Shown here: in pieces, positions 19,829-29,227 of the stretch
How positions within the stretch are numbered: position 1 is the first letter of the stretch
How the letters are laid out: each line of letters opens with the position of its first letter
From: an uncultured cyanobacterium
GTDB taxonomy: Bacteria > Cyanobacteriota > Cyanobacteriia > Cyanobacteriales > Nostocaceae
Direction of reading: 5' to 3'
Assembly (NCBI GenBank): GCA_903848645.1
Contig: CAINGU010000063.1
Coordinates: forward strand, 48,381 to 112,380
DNA: 64,000 nucleotides
The notes under the pieces: model-generated
The model's input: the letters and a program-made list of their open reading frames with translations, nothing else
Databases searched by the model: none
Told to the model about the DNA's origin: nothing
Position numbers and translations under genes: made by a program

Positions 19829-21361
19829 ATGCCAGAAATACACCAATCTATAGCCCAACACTATCACGACCGGACTAAGTACCACCCGGAAACCCTGGCT
19901 TCTAAAAGTCATAATTTAGACTGGGCTAAACAGCCAGTACCGTTCAAAGAGTACAAAATTGGCTCTGATTTTGACCTTAAACCCTATCTACAAGAAACAG
20001 CCGAAACTGTCGCTAATAACCCAGATTCTCAATGGTGGTGGCGACTTTCTCAATTATTATTTCACAGTTATGGACTAACAGCAAAAATGCCTTCTATGGG
20101 TAGTGCTGTATACTTACGATCTGCGCCCAGTGCGGGGGGATTATATCCCGCTGAAGTATATTTAGTGTCTCGCGGTACGCCATTATTGCCACCGGGACTT
20201 TATAACTATCAATGTCGAACCCATTCGTTAATGCACTTTTGGGAAAGTGATGTTTGGCAAAGTTTACAAGCTGCTTGTTTTTGGCATCCTTCCCTAGAAA
20301 ATACCCAATTAGCAATTATTACCACTGCGGTTTTTTATCGTTCGGCTTGGCGTTATGAAGACAGGGCTTATCGCCGAATTTTTCTGGATACGGGTCATCT
20401 TTTAAGTAATATTGAGTTAGCTGGAAATATGTCCGATTATCGCTCTCATTTAATTGGCGGTTTTATAGATGAAGCTGTGAATGAGCTACTTTATATTGAT
20501 CATGAACAAGAAGGAGCAACTGCTGTTTTAGCCTTGGCTGATTTGTTAGATGTTCGTCAAAATTTACCTCTAGGAATTACTGCTTTACCTTCGACAACTG
20601 AAACTAATTATCCATCTATTTCTGATGGTGAATTGCTGAAATATTTTCATTTACATACCCAAATTTCCGCGAGTACCAGTGGTAAGTTAAATTTATCAAC
20701 TGTGCAACCAGAAAAGTCTTTAGAAGACAAATATAATTTTCCTTTTTGTGAAAAATTTTCGACTCGAACTACACCAATTTTTTGGGGAGAACATTTATCA
20801 GAATTATCAAATACTATCTATAAACGCCGTTCTACTCGTGCTTATACTGGTGATGATTTGAGTTTTGATGAACTGAAAGCTTTACTTGATTTTACTTATC
20901 AACCGCAAAATTACCTTGACCAAAACTTAGATCCCTACCCTGATTATTTTGACTTGAATCTAATAGAAACATTTGTTGTTGTTTCAGGGGTTCAAGGATT
21001 AGATCCAGGCTGTTATTATTACGCACCTAAAGCGCAAGAATTACGGCAAATTCGCTTTAAAAATTTCCGTCGAGAGTTACATTTTCTGTGTTTGGGACAG
21101 GAATTAGGGAGAGATGCAGGTGCAGTATTATTTCATACGGCTGATTTAAAAAATGCGATCGCTCAATATGGAGATCGTGTTTATCGTTATTTACATCTAG
21201 ATGCCGGGATTTTAGGACAAAGGCTCAATTTAGCAGCCATTCGTCTCAATTTAGGTGTGAGTGGTATCGCTGGCTTTTTTGATGACCAAGTAAACGAAGT
21301 TTTGGGTATCCCTACTGATGAAGCAGTTATCTACATTACGACATTAGGAAAACCCAGGTAG
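19829..21361 (+). CDS. SagB/ThcOx family dehydrogenase, two nitroreductase domains
   Basis: 510 residues made of two nitroreductase-type FMN domains in tandem (about 30-250 and 290-510). The first has the family signature RSAPSAGGLYPAEVYLV (about 93-109), the second has KRRSTRAYTGDDLSFDEL (about 332-349). SagB-type enzymes oxidise azolines to azoles in peptide natural products, but no precursor peptide, cyclodehydratase (YcaO) or transporter gene is nearby, so a stand-alone redox role is more likely here. The family is widespread in cyanobacteria. The start ATG 19829 follows a TGTTCCC repeat and CTATAGGATATT. Confidence 0.85.
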   Translation: MPEIHQSIAQHYHDRTKYHPETLASKSHNLDWAKQPVPFKEYKIGSDFDLKPYLQETAETVANNPDSQWWWRLSQLLFHSYGLTAKMPSMGSAVYLRSAPSAGGLYPAEVYLVSRGTPLLPPGLYNYQCRTHSLMHFWESDVWQSLQAACFWHPSLENTQLAIITTAVFYRSAWRYEDRAYRRIFLDTGHLLSNIELAGNMSDYRSHLIGGFIDEAVNELLYIDHEQEGATAVLALADLLDVRQNLPLGITALPSTTETNYPSISDGELLKYFHLHTQISASTSGKLNLSTVQPEKSLEDKYNFPFCEKFSTRTTPIFWGEHLSELSNTIYKRRSTRAYTGDDLSFDELKALLDFTYQPQNYLDQNLDPYPDYFDLNLIETFVVVSGVQGLDPGCYYYAPKAQELRQIRFKNFRRELHFLCLGQELGRDAGAVLFHTADLKNAIAQYGDRVYRYLHLDAGILGQRLNLAAIRLNLGVSGIAGFFDDQVNEVLGIPTDEAVIYITTLGKPR

Positions 21362-21604
21362 GAGGAAAGTTGTAGGGGTTTAGCAGTGCTAAACCCCTAC
21401 AAAAGCTAAACCCCTACAAAAGATGTGGTTTTCCTCTTAAACCTCATGATCATCTCATTGTACCAATTGGGGAATTTGGGCATTAAATCGCCGAATATTT
21501 TCATCTAAAAGGTTATAAATTTAGTTTCATCAAAAATTAAGTATTAAACTGTTTAATCATGATTGGGCGCAGTCCCCGCGCCCCTACTTCTGATTTTTTG
21601 ATTT
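21362..21604. repeat. Intergenic repeats between convergent genes
   Basis: Contains TGTAGGGGTTTAGCA...TGCTAAACCCCTACA (about 21371-21402), an inverted repeat that can form a long hairpin, and a second partial copy of the right arm (21405-21419). A related TTTAGCATTGCTAAACCCCTACA lies at 53880-53902, and GGGGTTTAGCAATGC at 43801-43815. Near 21565 there is also a GGGCGCAGTCCCCGCGCCCC palindrome-like element. These lie where the SagB and LptD-like genes converge and may serve to end both transcripts. Confidence 0.6.
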
Positions 21605-23986
21605 TTAATTATCTTGACGGACTACACCATTAACTACAGGCTTAACTTGTCCATTAGAAAATGGATCTGTACCACCTGTCCAATTAAAGTCACTGATGCG
21701 AATACTAAAGCCGCCTAATTCTAGAACGGGATTGTAACGGAGAGTAATGCCATAGGTGCGACGGCTATATTCTAAAATATAATCAGTGCTGGTGTCTTTA
21801 CCTGTATCCAGGTTAATGGAAGTTTGTAAACCTAACCGGAATGGTCCATAGATTTGTTGAGAAATACCCGCATTCAGGACTTTATTATCAACCGAACGGT
21901 CAAAAAGAAAGGGTGATAAACCGCTGTTAGTTCCTTGGGAATAACTCACATTAAAGGCAGTATAATCTAAGTAAGGGCGGGAAAAATGCCCGATTTGTCC
22001 TACTAAACCGATAGTACCAGTGACAGTGCTTTGGTTATCTCCGCTACTGTAATAGCTCGTAGTTCCCGTAATACCTGCGATCGCTTGCAAATATGGGACA
22101 ACAGGATTGGGTGTATATTTTAGTCCCTCACTTGCTGTAGCTGCTAATGGTTTTCCTCGCCATAAATTTATCCCACTACTCAAGGCCACACTACCTTGTA
22201 AACGACTCAGAGAAATCCGGTCATTATTCCTGACTGCGGAGAGCAAATCTTGACGATCTGTGTTTGCATCTATATATTGAGCGCCACCTTGATAGCTAAG
22301 ATTAATACCGCTTTTTCCCAAAGGAATCACGGGAGAAGTAATAATTCCACCGATACTACTTTGTACAGTTTGATAACCAAGACTACCATTGTACAAGCGA
22401 TCGCGGTAACTAGATTCTAAATTTAATGTATAAGGATTTACATTACCTAAAAGTTGGCGTAAGCGCAAACTCCCGCGCAAACTATTTTCCACCTGACTGA
22501 AATCAAAACTGGTTAACTCTCCCGTCCCTTCGACAATAGTTTTAGGACTTAAAACAGCATTCAGCTTAGTATTCACACCAAATAAATTGGCTACATTTCC
22601 ACTATTATCGAAAGCCCTTTGCACATAAAACTGGGGTGTAACAATCCAGCGAGTTTGATCATTATTAATTGGTTCAAAACTGCGTTCTACAAACAAACCA
22701 CCCCGTTTACCATTATCAAAACCAGCAGAGACGATAGTGGGATTTACCTGACGTGGCCGACGATCTATTGTCCGACTACTAATCGGAATAGGGAGAGCAA
22801 CTTTTTGATCAAAAACTAACCGTTGACGCTGGGTAGTAATTTTATCTATCAACGGTGCAACTCGCGTCACAGTCACCTGAGCCGCCCTGATTTCTAGTTC
22901 AGGAGGTGAAAAAGGATCATTAGTAATTCTGGCATCTTGCGCTTGAAAACCTCGCGGATAAAATTCAATGCGTTGGGCTTCAAATCGTAACCGCTTAATT
23001 ACACCTCCAGATTTAGGTGCAGGTAAATTTCGCGCATCTGACTGACCACTAGTATTAAATTCTATTCCTCCTGGACTATTAACACCAGTTACAGGCTGAT
23101 TAGCGCGAATTCGATAACTCAATGGCTGACTAGGTACACCACCCGCGGTAATATCCGTAGGGAGGGTAGGTGAAGAAGCAAAATCTGTAGCTGTGGTGGG
23201 GATATAAAGTTCACCTTTACCGTTTTCCAAATCCCCATTATCTTGAATAAAATTATAGGTAAACCGTTGTCCTTGGAGTACCTGATTACCTCTGGTTAAA
23301 GCTACGTTACCTTCTCCCACCGCAATCAAATTATCCAAATTGATTTGCAGACTATCGGCATCAATTACTGCCTCATCAAACCTGACTACTACATTACCCT
23401 GAGCAGTTACAACTCGCCTTTGCTCATCATACTCTTGACGATCAGCAGTTACCTCGACAACTCTGCCTTTCCCCGCTGGTATCTTCTCTGGTTGTGGGAG
23501 TTGAGGTGAGGGTGGAATTTCTATAGTAGTCGGTGTTGACCGTTGATTTTGGGGATCACGAAGCTTAAACTCAATAATATTTTGTACTGGTGCGGAAACA
23601 GGTTTCTTTTCCCCAACAGACAGATTAAATTTTCCCCCTGAGTTCTGTAAATTCACAGAATTTTGCTGGGTTAGGGGGGTTTGTGCATCTGCTAAAACTT
23701 GCTGAGGGACTGTAATATCACTAACTTTACCTTTGACTTGAGAATTAGCTGGTGAAAATTCGGGATCTAATTTTTCTGGTAGAGATGATGGCAAAAACGC
23801 TTTTGTCACCACACCTGCATTAACTAGGCTGGTAGTTGATTGATACTTTTGATCCAGCTTGTTACCGTCAATTACCGATTTTTGCCCATCAGTTTCCACC
23901 TTGACATCAGCAGCAGCGAGATGATGACCAAGTGGGAAGGATTCAAAATTTGGAGGTGGCTGCGGTGGTAATACGGGATGAAACAT
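21605..23986 (-). CDS. lptD: LptD-like outer membrane protein (DUF3769)
   Basis: 793 residues. A low-complexity, proline-rich N-terminal 160 residues precede an OstA/LptA-like beta-jellyroll domain (about 165-260, with VEVTADRQEYDEQRRVVTA followed by repeated GxVxL strands). The remaining roughly 480 residues show alternating amphipathic strands of an outer-membrane barrel. This matches the cyanobacterial DUF3769 group regarded as LptD, which inserts lipopolysaccharide into the outer membrane. A typical N-terminal signal peptide is not evident from the chosen start: the first 25 residues are rich in proline. The true start may therefore differ, although the frame is open. It is 105 bp upstream of, and co-directional with, psbI. 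Confidence 0.75.
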   Translation of the reverse strand: MFHPVLPPQPPPNFESFPLGHHLAAADVKVETDGQKSVIDGNKLDQKYQSTTSLVNAGVVTKAFLPSSLPEKLDPEFSPANSQVKGKVSDITVPQQVLADAQTPLTQQNSVNLQNSGGKFNLSVGEKKPVSAPVQNIIEFKLRDPQNQRSTPTTIEIPPSPQLPQPEKIPAGKGRVVEVTADRQEYDEQRRVVTAQGNVVVRFDEAVIDADSLQINLDNLIAVGEGNVALTRGNQVLQGQRFTYNFIQDNGDLENGKGELYIPTTATDFASSPTLPTDITAGGVPSQPLSYRIRANQPVTGVNSPGGIEFNTSGQSDARNLPAPKSGGVIKRLRFEAQRIEFYPRGFQAQDARITNDPFSPPELEIRAAQVTVTRVAPLIDKITTQRQRLVFDQKVALPIPISSRTIDRRPRQVNPTIVSAGFDNGKRGGLFVERSFEPINNDQTRWIVTPQFYVQRAFDNSGNVANLFGVNTKLNAVLSPKTIVEGTGELTSFDFSQVENSLRGSLRLRQLLGNVNPYTLNLESSYRDRLYNGSLGYQTVQSSIGGIITSPVIPLGKSGINLSYQGGAQYIDANTDRQDLLSAVRNNDRISLSRLQGSVALSSGINLWRGKPLAATASEGLKYTPNPVVPYLQAIAGITGTTSYYSSGDNQSTVTGTIGLVGQIGHFSRPYLDYTAFNVSYSQGTNSGLSPFLFDRSVDNKVLNAGISQQIYGPFRLGLQTSINLDTGKDTSTDYILEYSRRTYGITLRYNPVLELGGFSIRISDFNWTGGTDPFSNGQVKPVVNGVVRQDN

Positions 23987-24091
23987 ATTTTAAAGCATCA
24001 AGCTGACCAAAACACAAAAAATAGCCGGAAGGTTGAATTACATATTAGCCTGTTTTTACCTTCCAGCCATTACGGGTGATTTATTGTATAC

Positions 24092-24208
24092 TTATTCTAA
24101 GTCTCGACGACCAGGGTTACGGGCTGGGTCATTGGATAAAAGCCCGAAGATGAAAATACTGACAAACAAGCCGACCACAATATAAACAGCGATTTTTAAA
24201 CTCAACAT
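24092..24208 (-). CDS. psbI: Photosystem II reaction center protein I
   Basis: A 38-codon gene that is easy to miss. The product begins [12 protein letters not shown], continues through one membrane helix (about residues 5-25) and ends [15 protein letters not shown], the near-invariant PsbI tail. PsbI is a single-helix subunit next to D1 and CP43, important for assembly and stability of photosystem II in the thylakoid membrane. Length equals that of other cyanobacterial PsbI proteins. CCTGGGAG about 11-18 bp before the ATG (on the minus strand) can serve as ribosome-binding site. It is transcribed toward the LptD-like gene and probably from its own promoter in the 24209-24283 gap. Confidence 0.97.
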   Translation of the reverse strand: MLSLKIAVYIVVGLFVSIFIFGLLSNDPARNPGRRDLE

Positions 24209-24283
24209 AGAACTAACTCCCAGGGGTTTGCCAAATAGTAATTAATTTATCTTACCATTCCCCATCGGGACTTATGACTTTTG

Positions 24284-24832
24284 CTATGAAACTGTTGCAA
24301 CAGATTTGTCAATGGTTTTTAACGCTATTCTACTTCTAGATTGTTTCCATCGGTACATTAAAGCTAGGATAGGGATGGTAGGTAAGATAGCGCCCGGTGT
24401 CGTGTCGAAGGGTACAGGGGTTGCAGAGAAGGAAACTTGAGTAGTTGATGATCCTGTCATATCATAAACAGATCCAGAAAATACAGATAAATTAACCTGC
24501 GCATAAGGAACACCACTTACATAATAAGATATTCCATTACCAGTAAATCCAGTACCACTGAATAGTAAGTCATTGTTTAGGTAAACTTTAGAATTTCCAC
24601 TGCCAGCAGGTACAAGCCCTGTAATTGTCTTACTATTACGTGTTCCAGTAATACCCTGAACAGTATAATATCCACCAACAGGGGTATCAGTTGTTGTGAA
24701 TGTTCCACTTGCAGTAACACCAGTACCTGTATAGTTCCAGTTCCAGGTGAGAGCTTGGGCTGGAGACATACTTACAACAACACCTGCAACAGCACTACCA
24801 ACAACTAATGGCAAAATCTGAGATAGTTTCAT
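24284..24832 (-). CDS. Secreted protein with C-terminal sorting-like tail
   Basis: 182 residues. An N-terminal signal peptide (MKLSQILPLVVGSAVAG..., cleavage after about AQA at 25-27) leads to a Thr/Gly/Ser-rich beta domain of about 115 residues. Near the end is a tripartite tail: VPFDTTPGAILPT, a short hydrophobic stretch and basic residues (YRWKQSRSR), about residues 140-170. That layout resembles the PEP-CTERM/PFE-CTERM signals processed by cyanobacterial exosortases; this is an inference. The helix is short, and a 12-residue extension follows the basic cluster, which is unusual. No exosortase lies in the window. Confidence 0.65.
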   Translation of the reverse strand: MKLSQILPLVVGSAVAGVVVSMSPAQALTWNWNYTGTGVTASGTFTTTDTPVGGYYTVQGITGTRNSKTITGLVPAGSGNSKVYLNNDLLFSGTGFTGNGISYYVSGVPYAQVNLSVFSGSVYDMTGSSTTQVSFSATPVPFDTTPGAILPTIPILALMYRWKQSRSRIALKTIDKSVATVS

Positions 24833-25325
24833 GAGGATAAATCCTTGTATCCGTGTTTTAATTTCAACTATATCTCAGTATATTTTCAATACTGCCTTTG
24901 TGTTTTTTTAACAAAAGTTTAACAAAAATTTACCAAAAAACTCTCATATCTTGTCTGTTTGTGCCAAAAAATAACCGCCTAGCTTATCAGGAAGCGGTTT
25001 TTCACACTTTAATAATATTTTAGTTTCAAGATAGTTCTTCCTTGTCAATCTCATGATAACAAATTTAAAATCAATTGTCAACCCCCCAGATACCCATTTT
25101 CGCCGAGAAAAAATCAAAAAGTTTTCAATTCTTAACAAAGTCATGAAAACATCATAAATAGAGTATAAAGAGTTGGCAAGATTAGGTGAAAACAGTCAAC
25201 AATAACTGTAGTTAGGGCAGTTACCGGGTAGCAGAATAATTTATTCTTTATCAAAATTCAATCTTCCTTTTCCCCGTTCCCTGCTATTACTAAGCTTAAA
25301 GTTTTGGTAAATTATTGGGTATATT
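24833..25325. other. Intergenic region upstream of glgP
   Basis: 493 bp between the divergent secreted-protein gene and glgP. It holds an AT-rich stretch, a TTTAACAAAAGTTTAACAAAAATTTACC repeat (about 24908-24934), and a TTTTCCCCGTTCCCTGCTATTA repeat remnant just before glgP. No ORF with a ribosome-binding site and no RNA gene was recognised. The glgP promoter should lie in it. Confidence 0.45.
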
Positions 25326-27890
25326 ATGCAGCCAATTCGCACTTTTAACGTATCTCCTTCACTACCGTCCAGACTAGAACCATTACGAAAACTGGCGTAT
25401 AATCTCCATTTTGATTGGAATGTGGAGAGCAAAGACCTATTTCGGCGCTTAGACCCCGATTTATGGGAATCTAGCCACCATAATCCAGTATTAATGCTGG
25501 GAACTATCAGCCAAAGCCGGCTGTTAGAAGTTGTGGAAGATGACGGCTTTTTAGCGCAAGTAGATAGAGCAGCGCGGCAATTAGACGATTATTTGCAAGA
25601 GCGTACCTGGTATAAGAAACAGAGACAAAATCACTCTCAGGAATGTTACGCTTATTTTTCGGCTGAATTTGGTTTAGTAGATTGTTTGCCTGTATATTCA
25701 GGTGGATTAGGCGTGTTAGCCGGTGATCATTTAAAATCTGCGAGTGATTTGGGTTTACCTTTGGTGGGTGTGGGTTTATTGTATCAACAGGGATATTTTG
25801 CCCAATATCTCAATGCTGATGGTTGGCAACAAGAACGCTATCCTATCAATGACTTCTATAATATGCCCTTGCATTTGGAACGCAATCCCGATGGTTCAGA
25901 ACTACGGATTGCAGTAGATTATCCTGGACGTAAGGTATATGCAAGAGTGTGGCGTGTTCAGGTGGGAGTCGTACCCCTGTATATGCTCGATACTAATATC
26001 GAACCCAACAAGGCTTATGACCATGATATCACCGATCAATTGTATGGTGGTGATATAGATATGCGTATCCACCAGGAAATTATGCTGGGCATAGGTGGTG
26101 TGCAAATGCTGAAAGCCTTGGGGTATGAAGTCACAGCTTACCACATGAATGAAGGTCACGCAGCTTTCTCTGCTTTAGAACGCATCCGCACTCTGATTCA
26201 GGAAAAAGGGCTGAGTTACAGACAAGCTAGACAGGTAGTATCTTCTAGTAATATCTTCACCACTCATACTCCAGTCCCCGCAGGTATTGACTTATTTTCC
26301 CCCGACAAGATTTTGCATTATCTGGGTTACTATGCAGATATCTTTGATTTACCGAAAGAACAGTTTCTAGGCTTAGGACGAGAAAATACTGGTGATTTGT
26401 CCAGTCCCTTCAGTATGGCGATATTAGCCCTGAAAATGGCGACATTCTCCAATGGTGTGGCACAGTTGCACGGTGTTGTTTCCCGGCAAATGTTCCAAGG
26501 TTTGTGGCAAAAAGTTCCTGTGGAAGACGTGCCAATTACTGCCATTACTAACGGTGTCCATGCCCGTAGTTGTGTAAGTAAATCTACTCAGGAGTTATAT
26601 GATCGCTATCTTGGTCCAAATTGGTCATCAGCGCCACCAGATAACCAATTGTGGGAACGCATGGATGCAATTCCTGATGAAGAGTTATGGCGGAATCACG
26701 AACGCTGTCGCTTGGATATGGTATTGTATGTTCGAGAACATTTAGTTAAACACCTACGCGATCGCGGTGCTTCTGCTTCGGATATTACCCAAGCCCAGGA
26801 AGTGCTTGATCCTAACGTGTTCACTATTGGTTTTGCCCGTCGCTTTGCTACTTACAAACGCGCTACTCTATGGATGCGCGATTTGGAACGAATTAAAAAG
26901 ATTTTACTTGCTAACAAACACCGGAAAGTGCAGTTTGTGATTGCGGGTAAAGCCCACCCCAAAGACATCCCTGGTAAAGAATTAATCCGAGATATTAATC
27001 GCTTTATCCATGAACACCATTTAGAAAAACAGGTGGTGTTTGTGCCTAACTACGATATTCACATCGCCCGTTTAATGGTAGCAGGTTGTGATATCTGGTT
27101 AAATACTCCCCGTCGTCCTAGAGAAGCTTCCGGTACAAGTGGTATGAAAGCCGCTATGAATGGCTTACCCAATTTGAGTGTACTTGATGGTTGGTGGGAT
27201 GAAGCTGATTATGTTCGTACCGGTTGGGCTATTGGCCATGGGGAGAATTACGAAGATCCTAATTACCAAGATGAGATAGAAGCCAACGCCCTCTATGAGT
27301 TGCTAGAGAAAGAAGTTATTCCCCTATTCTATGATCATCGGGATGGTGATGGCTTGCCTCGTCCTTGGGTAGCAAAAATGAAAGATGCGATTCGGTTGAA
27401 TTGTCCTTTCTTTAATACAGCCCGGATGGTGAGAGAATATGCACAGAGAGCTTATTTCCCGGCAAGTGATCGCTATCATAACCTCACCGTTGATAATTAT
27501 GCTCCCGCTAAGGAATTAGCGGCTTGGAGAGCAAAATTAGGGGAACACTGGTTTAACATCAAAATCAAGGATATTGACGTATCCGCAGCATCGGACATTG
27601 AAGTTAATCAAACTGTAGCTGTCAAAGCTAAGGTTGATTTAGCCACTTTGAAAAATGATGATGTGCAAGTAGAACTATATCAAGGTTCTATTGATGCCAA
27701 CGGTGATATTGTCAATGCTATACCTGTGGTAATGGATTATCAAGGGCAAGATCCAGAAGGTTTAAGTGTTTATACCGCAAATATCACTTACACAACTTCT
27801 GGTTTGCAAGGTTTATCTTTGCGTGTCTTACCCCGAAATCAATACCTCTCTAGTCCTTATGAACCCAGATTAATCGCTTGGGCTGAATAA
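25326..27890 (+). CDS. glgP: Glycogen/alpha-glucan phosphorylase
   Basis: 854 residues. An N-terminal DUF3417 region (about 1-115) precedes a GT35 phosphorylase core, the architecture of the short alpha-glucan phosphorylase class of cyanobacteria and actinobacteria. Key motifs include SAEFGLVDCLPVYSGGLGVLAGDHLKSA-type substrate loops (about 113-140), HMNEGH near 273-278, and the pyridoxal-phosphate lysine in GTSGMKAAMNG near 601-611. The enzyme splits glycogen with phosphate to give glucose-1-phosphate in the cytoplasm. The last 130 residues form a beta-rich tail typical of this class. It is monocistronic, followed by a strong hairpin at 27902-27925. Confidence 0.95.
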   Translation: MQPIRTFNVSPSLPSRLEPLRKLAYNLHFDWNVESKDLFRRLDPDLWESSHHNPVLMLGTISQSRLLEVVEDDGFLAQVDRAARQLDDYLQERTWYKKQRQNHSQECYAYFSAEFGLVDCLPVYSGGLGVLAGDHLKSASDLGLPLVGVGLLYQQGYFAQYLNADGWQQERYPINDFYNMPLHLERNPDGSELRIAVDYPGRKVYARVWRVQVGVVPLYMLDTNIEPNKAYDHDITDQLYGGDIDMRIHQEIMLGIGGVQMLKALGYEVTAYHMNEGHAAFSALERIRTLIQEKGLSYRQARQVVSSSNIFTTHTPVPAGIDLFSPDKILHYLGYYADIFDLPKEQFLGLGRENTGDLSSPFSMAILALKMATFSNGVAQLHGVVSRQMFQGLWQKVPVEDVPITAITNGVHARSCVSKSTQELYDRYLGPNWSSAPPDNQLWERMDAIPDEELWRNHERCRLDMVLYVREHLVKHLRDRGASASDITQAQEVLDPNVFTIGFARRFATYKRATLWMRDLERIKKILLANKHRKVQFVIAGKAHPKDIPGKELIRDINRFIHEHHLEKQVVFVPNYDIHIARLMVAGCDIWLNTPRRPREASGTSGMKAAMNGLPNLSVLDGWWDEADYVRTGWAIGHGENYEDPNYQDEIEANALYELLEKEVIPLFYDHRDGDGLPRPWVAKMKDAIRLNCPFFNTARMVREYAQRAYFPASDRYHNLTVDNYAPAKELAAWRAKLGEHWFNIKIKDIDVSAASDIEVNQTVAVKAKVDLATLKNDDVQVELYQGSIDANGDIVNAIPVVMDYQGQDPEGLSVYTANITYTTSGLQGLSLRVLPRNQYLSSPYEPRLIAWAE

Positions 27891-27901
27891 GCAAATAATA
27901 A

Positions 27902-27925
27902 AGAGACGTTCCAGGGAACGTCTCT
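27902..27925 (+). terminator. Perfect hairpin after glgP
   Basis: AGAGACGTTCC (27902-27912) pairs exactly with GGAACGTCTCT (27915-27925), followed by ACAAAAATC. It lies 12 bp after the glgP stop and before a convergent gene. The stem is GC-containing and perfect, but a T-run is absent, so it may be a dispersed repeat that doubles as an mRNA end. Confidence 0.55.
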
Positions 27926-27959
27926 ACAAAAATCAGGTTATGTTTAATAATAGAAAACC

Positions 27960-28358
27960 TTAATTTTTAACAGCTTTGAGTACCCGACTCAAAATCACCT
28001 TACCGTTAGGTTTAGTTACCTCAACACGAATAAAATTCGGATCACTTGGTTTCCAGGTAACTTGGTATTTCATGCCATTATTATTCCAAGTGTAAACTTG
28101 ACGTTGTTTAGTACCGGAAGCAACAGCACCAGATAAGTTAATGTTATTATTACTCTTGAGATTTTCGCCATTGTAGTAATAAACATTATTGTCAAAAGAT
28201 AAAGTTACCTTCCAATCTTTATCACTAAATGCACCGGCTGGATAATTAAATTTTTGCACAGCCATTGCTTGACTAGGAATAGCCATATCAATAATTGCAG
28301 GGGTGGAAATTCCTAAAATTGCCGATAAGATGATAGCTTTGTAGTTCATAATCCTCAT
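27960..28358 (-). CDS. Secreted protein, function unknown
   Basis: 132 residues. A signal peptide (about 1-33, hydrophobic core IILSAILGISTPAIIDMA, likely cleavage after SQAMA) leads to a domain of about 99 residues rich in Asn, Tyr, Trp and Lys (VTLSFDNNVYYYNGENL; VTWKPSDPNFIRVEVTKPNG). No known domain is recognised. ATG 28358 is preceded by GGAG at 5 bp spacing; a second ATG four codons in is also possible. It is convergent with glgP. Confidence 0.6.
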   Translation of the reverse strand: MRIMNYKAIILSAILGISTPAIIDMAIPSQAMAVQKFNYPAGAFSDKDWKVTLSFDNNVYYYNGENLKSNNNINLSGAVASGTKQRQVYTWNNNGMKYQVTWKPSDPNFIRVEVTKPNGKVILSRVLKAVKN

Positions 28359-28447
28359 TTTTACTCCAATAAACTTGTAACTTACTATTTCAGAAACACT
28401 GTGAGAAATAGAGAGATAGTCCAGTTTTATCTACCTCTCCCAGATCA

Positions 28448-28612
28448 TTACTTCTTCGCAATTATCCACACTGCGTGAACAATACCAGGGATATAACCAA
28501 AGAAAGTTAAAATTAGGTTAATCCAAAAATCTTTACCAATACCAACTTGCAAAAATACTCCTAAAGGTGGGAGGAAAATTGCGGCTATAATTCTGACTAC
28601 ATCCATATCCAT
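28448..28612 (-). CDS. Pmp3/YqaE family small hydrophobic protein
   Basis: A 54-codon gene. The product has two membrane helices: the first around IIAAIFLPPLGVFLQ (about residues 8-22), the second around LILTFFGYIPGIVHAVWII (about 33-51). The pattern and length are those of the proteolipid membrane potential modulator family (Pmp3, YqaE, plant RCI2), stress-induced proteins that affect ion balance at the plasma membrane. ATG 28612 is chosen because AGGAG lies 6 bp before it; an internal ATG two codons later is possible. The gene stands alone, with 89-bp gaps on both sides. Confidence 0.93.
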   Translation of the reverse strand: MDMDVVRIIAAIFLPPLGVFLQVGIGKDFWINLILTFFGYIPGIVHAVWIIAKK

Positions 28613-28701
28613 GTTATTCTCCTGTTGATGTTCTAGATTTCTAGGGTTAACATCACCTAATGTTGTGACGATTCCTGAAAAGATACGGTAAACCGCACTT
28701 T

Positions 28702-29052
28702 TTAACCACCGCTGATTTTAGCTTTATAACCCAATTTTACCAAAATCTCTAAAATCTTCTGTTTGTGTTCTCCCTGAACCTCAATTTCATTATCTTTCAA
28801 AGTTCCACCTGTACCGCATTGGGCTTTTAACTGTTTTAATAAAGTAGCTAAAGTTTCCGGTTTGGTTTGAAAACCAGTAATAACCGTGACAGTTTTCCCT
28901 TTGCGTCCAGCGCGAGTGGCTTGGATTCTCACATTTTGCTGATTGGGGGGTAAATCTTGGATTCCGCGTTCTACAGCGCGTTCCAGTGCGGGTGAACTAC
29001 CGTTACCAAATTCTTGGTAGACAAAGTTTTTATCAGATTTGGGATTAGCCAT
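28702..29052 (-). CDS. SUI1/YciH family translation initiation factor
   Basis: 116 residues. An unstructured N-terminal half precedes the eIF1/SUI1 fold (about 40-116), recognisable from TVITGFQTKPETLATLLKQL, CGTGGTLKDNEIEVQGEHKQ and ILVKLGYK at the end. Bacterial YciH discriminates against non-canonical initiation complexes on the 30S subunit, like eukaryotic eIF1. Length is normal for cyanobacterial members. It is a single gene. Confidence 0.9.
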   Translation of the reverse strand: MANPKSDKNFVYQEFGNGSSPALERAVERGIQDLPPNQQNVRIQATRAGRKGKTVTVITGFQTKPETLATLLKQLKAQCGTGGTLKDNEIEVQGEHKQKILEILVKLGYKAKISGG

Positions 29053-29146
29053 AATATTTAATGCAGGAAAAATAGACTTTCATTCTAAACAATTTTAGCC
29101 TAAGCGGGGGTAATTGGATATATAATTGCTACATGATAGCGTGTAA

Positions 29147-29215
29147 GAAGGTAAGAGAAAATGAACCACGTTCGCGAAGCGTCCCGAAGGGATAGGAGCG
29201 AAGAACACGAAGGAA
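29147..29215. repeat. Repeat upstream of the GxxExxY gene
   Basis: AACCACG-TTCGCGAAGCG...GAACACGAAGGAAGA before the gene (29162-29217) is mirrored by TCTTCCTTCGCGTTCTTCGTGTCTTCGTGGTT after it (29641-29674). The gene is thus bracketed by inverted copies of an ACACGAAGG/CCTTCGTGT element, a common flank of GxxExxY genes in cyanobacteria and perhaps a trace of insertion. Confidence 0.5.
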
Positions 29216-29227
29216 GAAGAAGGAAGG

